From Lederbergia sp. NSJ-179 (GTDB lineage: Bacteria; Bacillota; Bacilli; Bacillales; Bacillaceae_C), in the NCBI RefSeq assembly GCF_022867885.1, contig NZ_JALIFP010000003.1, positions 124,001-188,000 of the forward strand: DNA of 64,000 nt. The letters are read 5' to 3'. Below are positions 61,803 to 64,000 of the stretch, piece after piece; within the stretch, counting starts at the first letter, position 1; the number at the start of each line of letters is the position of its first letter. A model generated the notes under the pieces. That model was not told where the DNA came from. It saw only the letters and a list, made by a program, of their open reading frames with translations, and ran no database searches. The translations under genes and the position numbers were made by a program.

Positions 61803-62909
61803 ATGTTCTGGAATACTTGGCAACATTATTTTTCTTTTGAGAATTTAAAATCACTTGCGATTGCAATCATTGCCTTTCTTTTCTTTTTATTTTTAAGAAA
61901 GGTTTTTACCAAATATGTATTTGCTTTTTTTTTTAAGCTGACGCAAAAAGTTCCTGGGGAACTCTTTTCAAATATTGTCAGAGCTTTTGAAAAACCGATG
62001 CAATGGTTATTTATTATTATTGGCCTCTACATTGCGGTTGCCTATTTTCCTTATTTAGACAAGACCAATCCTTTATTCCTCCATTTGGTGAGAGCGGCTA
62101 TTATTTATCTAGTAGGATGGGGGCTATTTAATCTAGCTGATTCTTCTTCCACTCTATTTAAAAAAATAAGTAAAAAGTTCAACTTTAATATTGATGAGAT
62201 CCTCATTCCGCTATTATCAAAGTCGCTTCGATTTATGATTGTGGCGATAACGATTGCGGTGATTGCGGAAGAGTTTGAATATAATGTCAGTACATTTGTA
62301 GCTGGGTTAGGCATAGGAGGATTAGCGTTTGCTTTAGCAGCAAAAGATGCATTGGCGAATTTATTTGGCGGTGTCGTGATTATAACGGAAAAGCCGTTTA
62401 CGATTGGTGATTGGATTTTAACCCCAACAGTAGAAGGAACGGTAGAAGATATAACCTTTCGCAGTACGAAAATCCGCACATTCGCCGATGCGGTAGTGAC
62501 AGTTCCGAATTCCACTCTAGCGAATGAGGCGATTACGAATTGGAGTAAGATGAAGAAAAGACAAATCTCTTTTAAGCTACGATTACCTCATCATACTTCA
62601 AGAGAAAAGGTTGAAAAAACAACCCGGAAAATGGAGGAGTTACTTAGGAATCATCCTGGTGTTCATCCCGAGACGATTTTTGTTAAATTTGATGAATTTA
62701 AAGAAAATGGCTATGAGCTGATGCTTTACTTTTTTACGAAAACTACAAACTGGGGAGAGTACTTAGATATTAAGGAAGAAATCAATTTGAACATTATATC
62801 TATACTAGATGATGAGGATCTTTCGATTGCCATACCGGTTAGAAAATTATTGAATGAATCTAATCAGGAAGGTCCTGAAAAAGAGAAGTCAGTAGCAAGC
62901 GAATCATGA
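61803..62909 (+). CDS. MscS-family mechanosensitive channel (YhdY-like)
   Basis: 368 residues. Four to five helices; the pore-lining segment is VAGLGIGGLAFALAAKDALA, followed by NLFGGVVIITEKPFTIGDWI and the beta domain with TFRSTKIRTFADAVVTVPNS-type sequence. It releases solutes upon osmotic downshock. I chose the ATG at 61803 with AAGGAGG about 12 bp upstream; a frame from 61764 would start before this SD. The C-terminal tail is acidic. Confidence 0.9.
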   Translation: MFWNTWQHYFSFENLKSLAIAIIAFLFFLFLRKVFTKYVFAFFFKLTQKVPGELFSNIVRAFEKPMQWLFIIIGLYIAVAYFPYLDKTNPLFLHLVRAAIIYLVGWGLFNLADSSSTLFKKISKKFNFNIDEILIPLLSKSLRFMIVAITIAVIAEEFEYNVSTFVAGLGIGGLAFALAAKDALANLFGGVVIITEKPFTIGDWILTPTVEGTVEDITFRSTKIRTFADAVVTVPNSTLANEAITNWSKMKKRQISFKLRLPHHTSREKVEKTTRKMEELLRNHPGVHPETIFVKFDEFKENGYELMLYFFTKTTNWGEYLDIKEEINLNIISILDDEDLSIAIPVRKLLNESNQEGPEKEKSVASES

Positions 62910-62915
62910 ATGTTT

Positions 62916-62952
62916 AAAAGGAAGTGTCAGAGTTCACGGCACTTCCTTTTTT
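62916..62952 (+). terminator. Terminator of the MscS gene
   Basis: AAAAGGAAGTG pairs with CACTTCCTTTT around a 13-nt loop, followed by T residues. Confidence 0.85.
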
Positions 62953-62956
62953 ACGG

Positions 62957-63176
62957 GATAGGAAAGTATAAAAATTGGCTAATGTTTGGATCTAGCTCCA
63001 GGCGCCATCGGCTCGAGGTCAAATAACCTGAGACAATAAAAGTCAAGACCGGACTTTTCTTGTCTCAGAACATTTGCTTGTCGCGGGCCAACAGGATGTT
63101 GGTCAGAACGGCGTTGCGCCAGGACGGCGCGAACTTAGCCGTTCATCCGTTAAACGGGCGCCTTGCGCTTTTCTTA
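62957..63176 (-). repeat. Dispersed mosaic repeat, copy 6 (hybrid interior)
   Basis: Begins GATAGGAAAGTATAAAAATT and ends GGCGCCTTGCGCTTTTCTTA. The first half of its interior is the TGAGACAATAAAAGTC stem-loop of copies 4 and 5; the second half (GCCAACAGGATGTTGG, GGCGCGAACTTAGCCGTTCA) is that of copy 2 inverted. It is a recombinant of two types. Confidence 0.88.
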
Positions 63177-63180
63177 ACAG

Positions 63181-63365
63181 GATAGGAAAGTATAAATTTT
63201 GGCTAATGTTGGATCTAGCTCCAGCGCCCAGCGACTAGCAAACTTTCGGTGCCTTCCTACGATAAGTCAACATCGATTCACCCTTCGGGTTCATCGTGTT
63301 TCCTTTATCTCGTCAGGCCCCTAAAAAGTTTGTACGTCGCTAAACGGGCGCTTGCGCTTTTCTTA
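63181..63365 (-). repeat. Dispersed mosaic repeat, copy 7
   Basis: Nearly identical to copy 3 over about 185 bp, including the GATAGGAAAGTATAAATTTT start. It directly follows copy 6, and its other end touches the stop codon of the YeiH-type gene. Confidence 0.88.
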
Positions 63366-64000
63366 TTACACAATAAAGTAGGCTAAAATCGAAAGACAAA
63401 TCGATGTAACGGTCATGGCAATGAGTGGTTTTAATGCGCGAGAACGCAAGTCTTTTAAGCTTACATTCAGTCCAAGTCCGACCATAGCCGCCGTGAGTAA
63501 CCAGGTTGTGATCGTGTAAATGCCTTGCATCACCGTATCTGATACAGGAATCGAATGGCCAAATACATAGCTTCCCAATATACTTAAGAGGATAAAACCA
63601 AGCAAAAACCATGGGAATTCAACCTTGGCATTTTGCTCAGAGTCTTTATTTTTCCGTTTCATCATAAAAATAAAAATAAAGCAAATCGGGACAAGTAAAA
63701 ATACACGCCCTAATTTCGCCAGTAAGGCAATGGCAAGAGCGTCTTTCCCTGCAAGGTCTGCTGCAATCGCAACGTGGGCAAGCTCGTGCAGACTAATCCC
63801 CGACCAAATCCCATAATCCAATGCTTCTAAAGGAAGAAAGGGTCTTAAGATCGTATACGCAATCGCAAATACCGTTCCCATTAAAGCGATAATTCCAACC
63901 CCGATGGCGGTGTCCTCATCCTTTGATTTCACGATAGGTGCGACAGCGGCAATGGCTGCAGCCCCACATACTCCTGTACCAACTCCTAGTAAAAGTGAGA
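63366..64000 (-). CDS. YeiH-family (UPF0324) putative sulfate exporter, C-terminal part
   Basis: The frame runs off the right edge of the window: 211 residues are visible, starting SLLLGVGTGVCGAAAIAAVA. GVCGAAAIAAVAPIVKSKDE, LHELAHVAIAADLAG and LTAAMVGLGLNVSLKDL are conserved motifs of this ten-helix family, thought to export sulfonates or sulfate. The start codon is outside the window. Its stop is followed at once by repeat copy 7. Confidence 0.9.
   Translation of the reverse strand, partial: SLLLGVGTGVCGAAAIAAVAPIVKSKDEDTAIGVGIIALMGTVFAIAYTILRPFLPLEALDYGIWSGISLHELAHVAIAADLAGKDALAIALLAKLGRVFLLVPICFIFIFMMKRKNKDSEQNAKVEFPWFLLGFILLSILGSYVFGHSIPVSDTVMQGIYTITTWLLTAAMVGLGLNVSLKDLRSRALKPLIAMTVTSICLSILAYFIV

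Overview
The window looks like chromosome from an endospore-forming, low-GC member of the Bacillaceae. Spore functions recur: a germinant-receptor operon, an alpha/beta SASP, and splA-splB. The rest includes an Mrp antiporter operon, a PfeT-type iron/zinc ATPase, BrnQ, YhgE/Pip, EcsC and paired SMR pumps. TTG and GTG starts are common, and most starts were placed by Shine-Dalgarno (SD) spacing. The species cannot be named from this sequence alone.

Layout. 1-4.4 kb: start of an MFS gene, then a gerA-gerB-gerC operon with a small D-type subunit (minus strand). 4.5-6.6 kb: P1B-4 ATPase behind Fur/PerR-like boxes. 6.6-10 kb: remnants of selD and probably mnmH on either side of yhgE, then ten 21-bp repeats. 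10-16 kb: DeoR regulator divergent from a TarJ-like dehydrogenase, two C34 tRNAs (Ser-CGA, Thr-CGU) with a tRNA fragment between them, an EamA transporter and brnQ. 16.6-19.3 kb: glycolipid-type glycosyltransferase, DedA and patatin genes in one run. 19.4-25.2 kb: mrpABCDEFG (minus). 25.4-31.2 kb: a pseudoknot-forming element, a USP protein, a two-component system, small membrane proteins, EcsC and two GNATs. 31.4-34.1 kb: a PrsW-like intramembrane protease fused to a nuclease-toxin domain, followed by a DUF1963-like probable immunity gene. 34.3-44 kb: glycosidase, truncated ECF sigma factor, Rpn nuclease, Uma2, MFS, WYL regulator and an ABC-F gene with a terminator/antiterminator leader. 44.4-50.8 kb: DUF4309-GH3 protein and the lower mevalonate pathway (mvk, mvaD, pmk, fni). 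50.9-55.5 kb: LPG-synthase-like flippase, DUF5068 lipoprotein, TetR-SMR-SMR, SASP. 55.5-58.9 kb: a decayed accessory patch with a matrixin protease, a lipoprotein, an IS200/IS605 tnpA fragment and a small protein with a broken GNAT partner. 59-64 kb: splAB, a frameshifted alkaline phosphatase, MscS and the end of a YeiH-family gene.

Seven copies of a dispersed 130-220 bp repeat with constant ends and exchangeable interiors lie directly behind genes. In two copies the stem-loop arms differ by compensating changes. The strongest candidates for new biology are the PrsW-nuclease/DUF1963 pair, this mosaic repeat family, the ABC-F attenuator and the pseudoknot element before the USP gene. Several genes (selD, mnmH, a VOC protein, a GNAT, tnpA, an ECF sigma factor, phosphatase, DUF6220) are truncated or frameshifted, so this stretch has been losing accessory functions.
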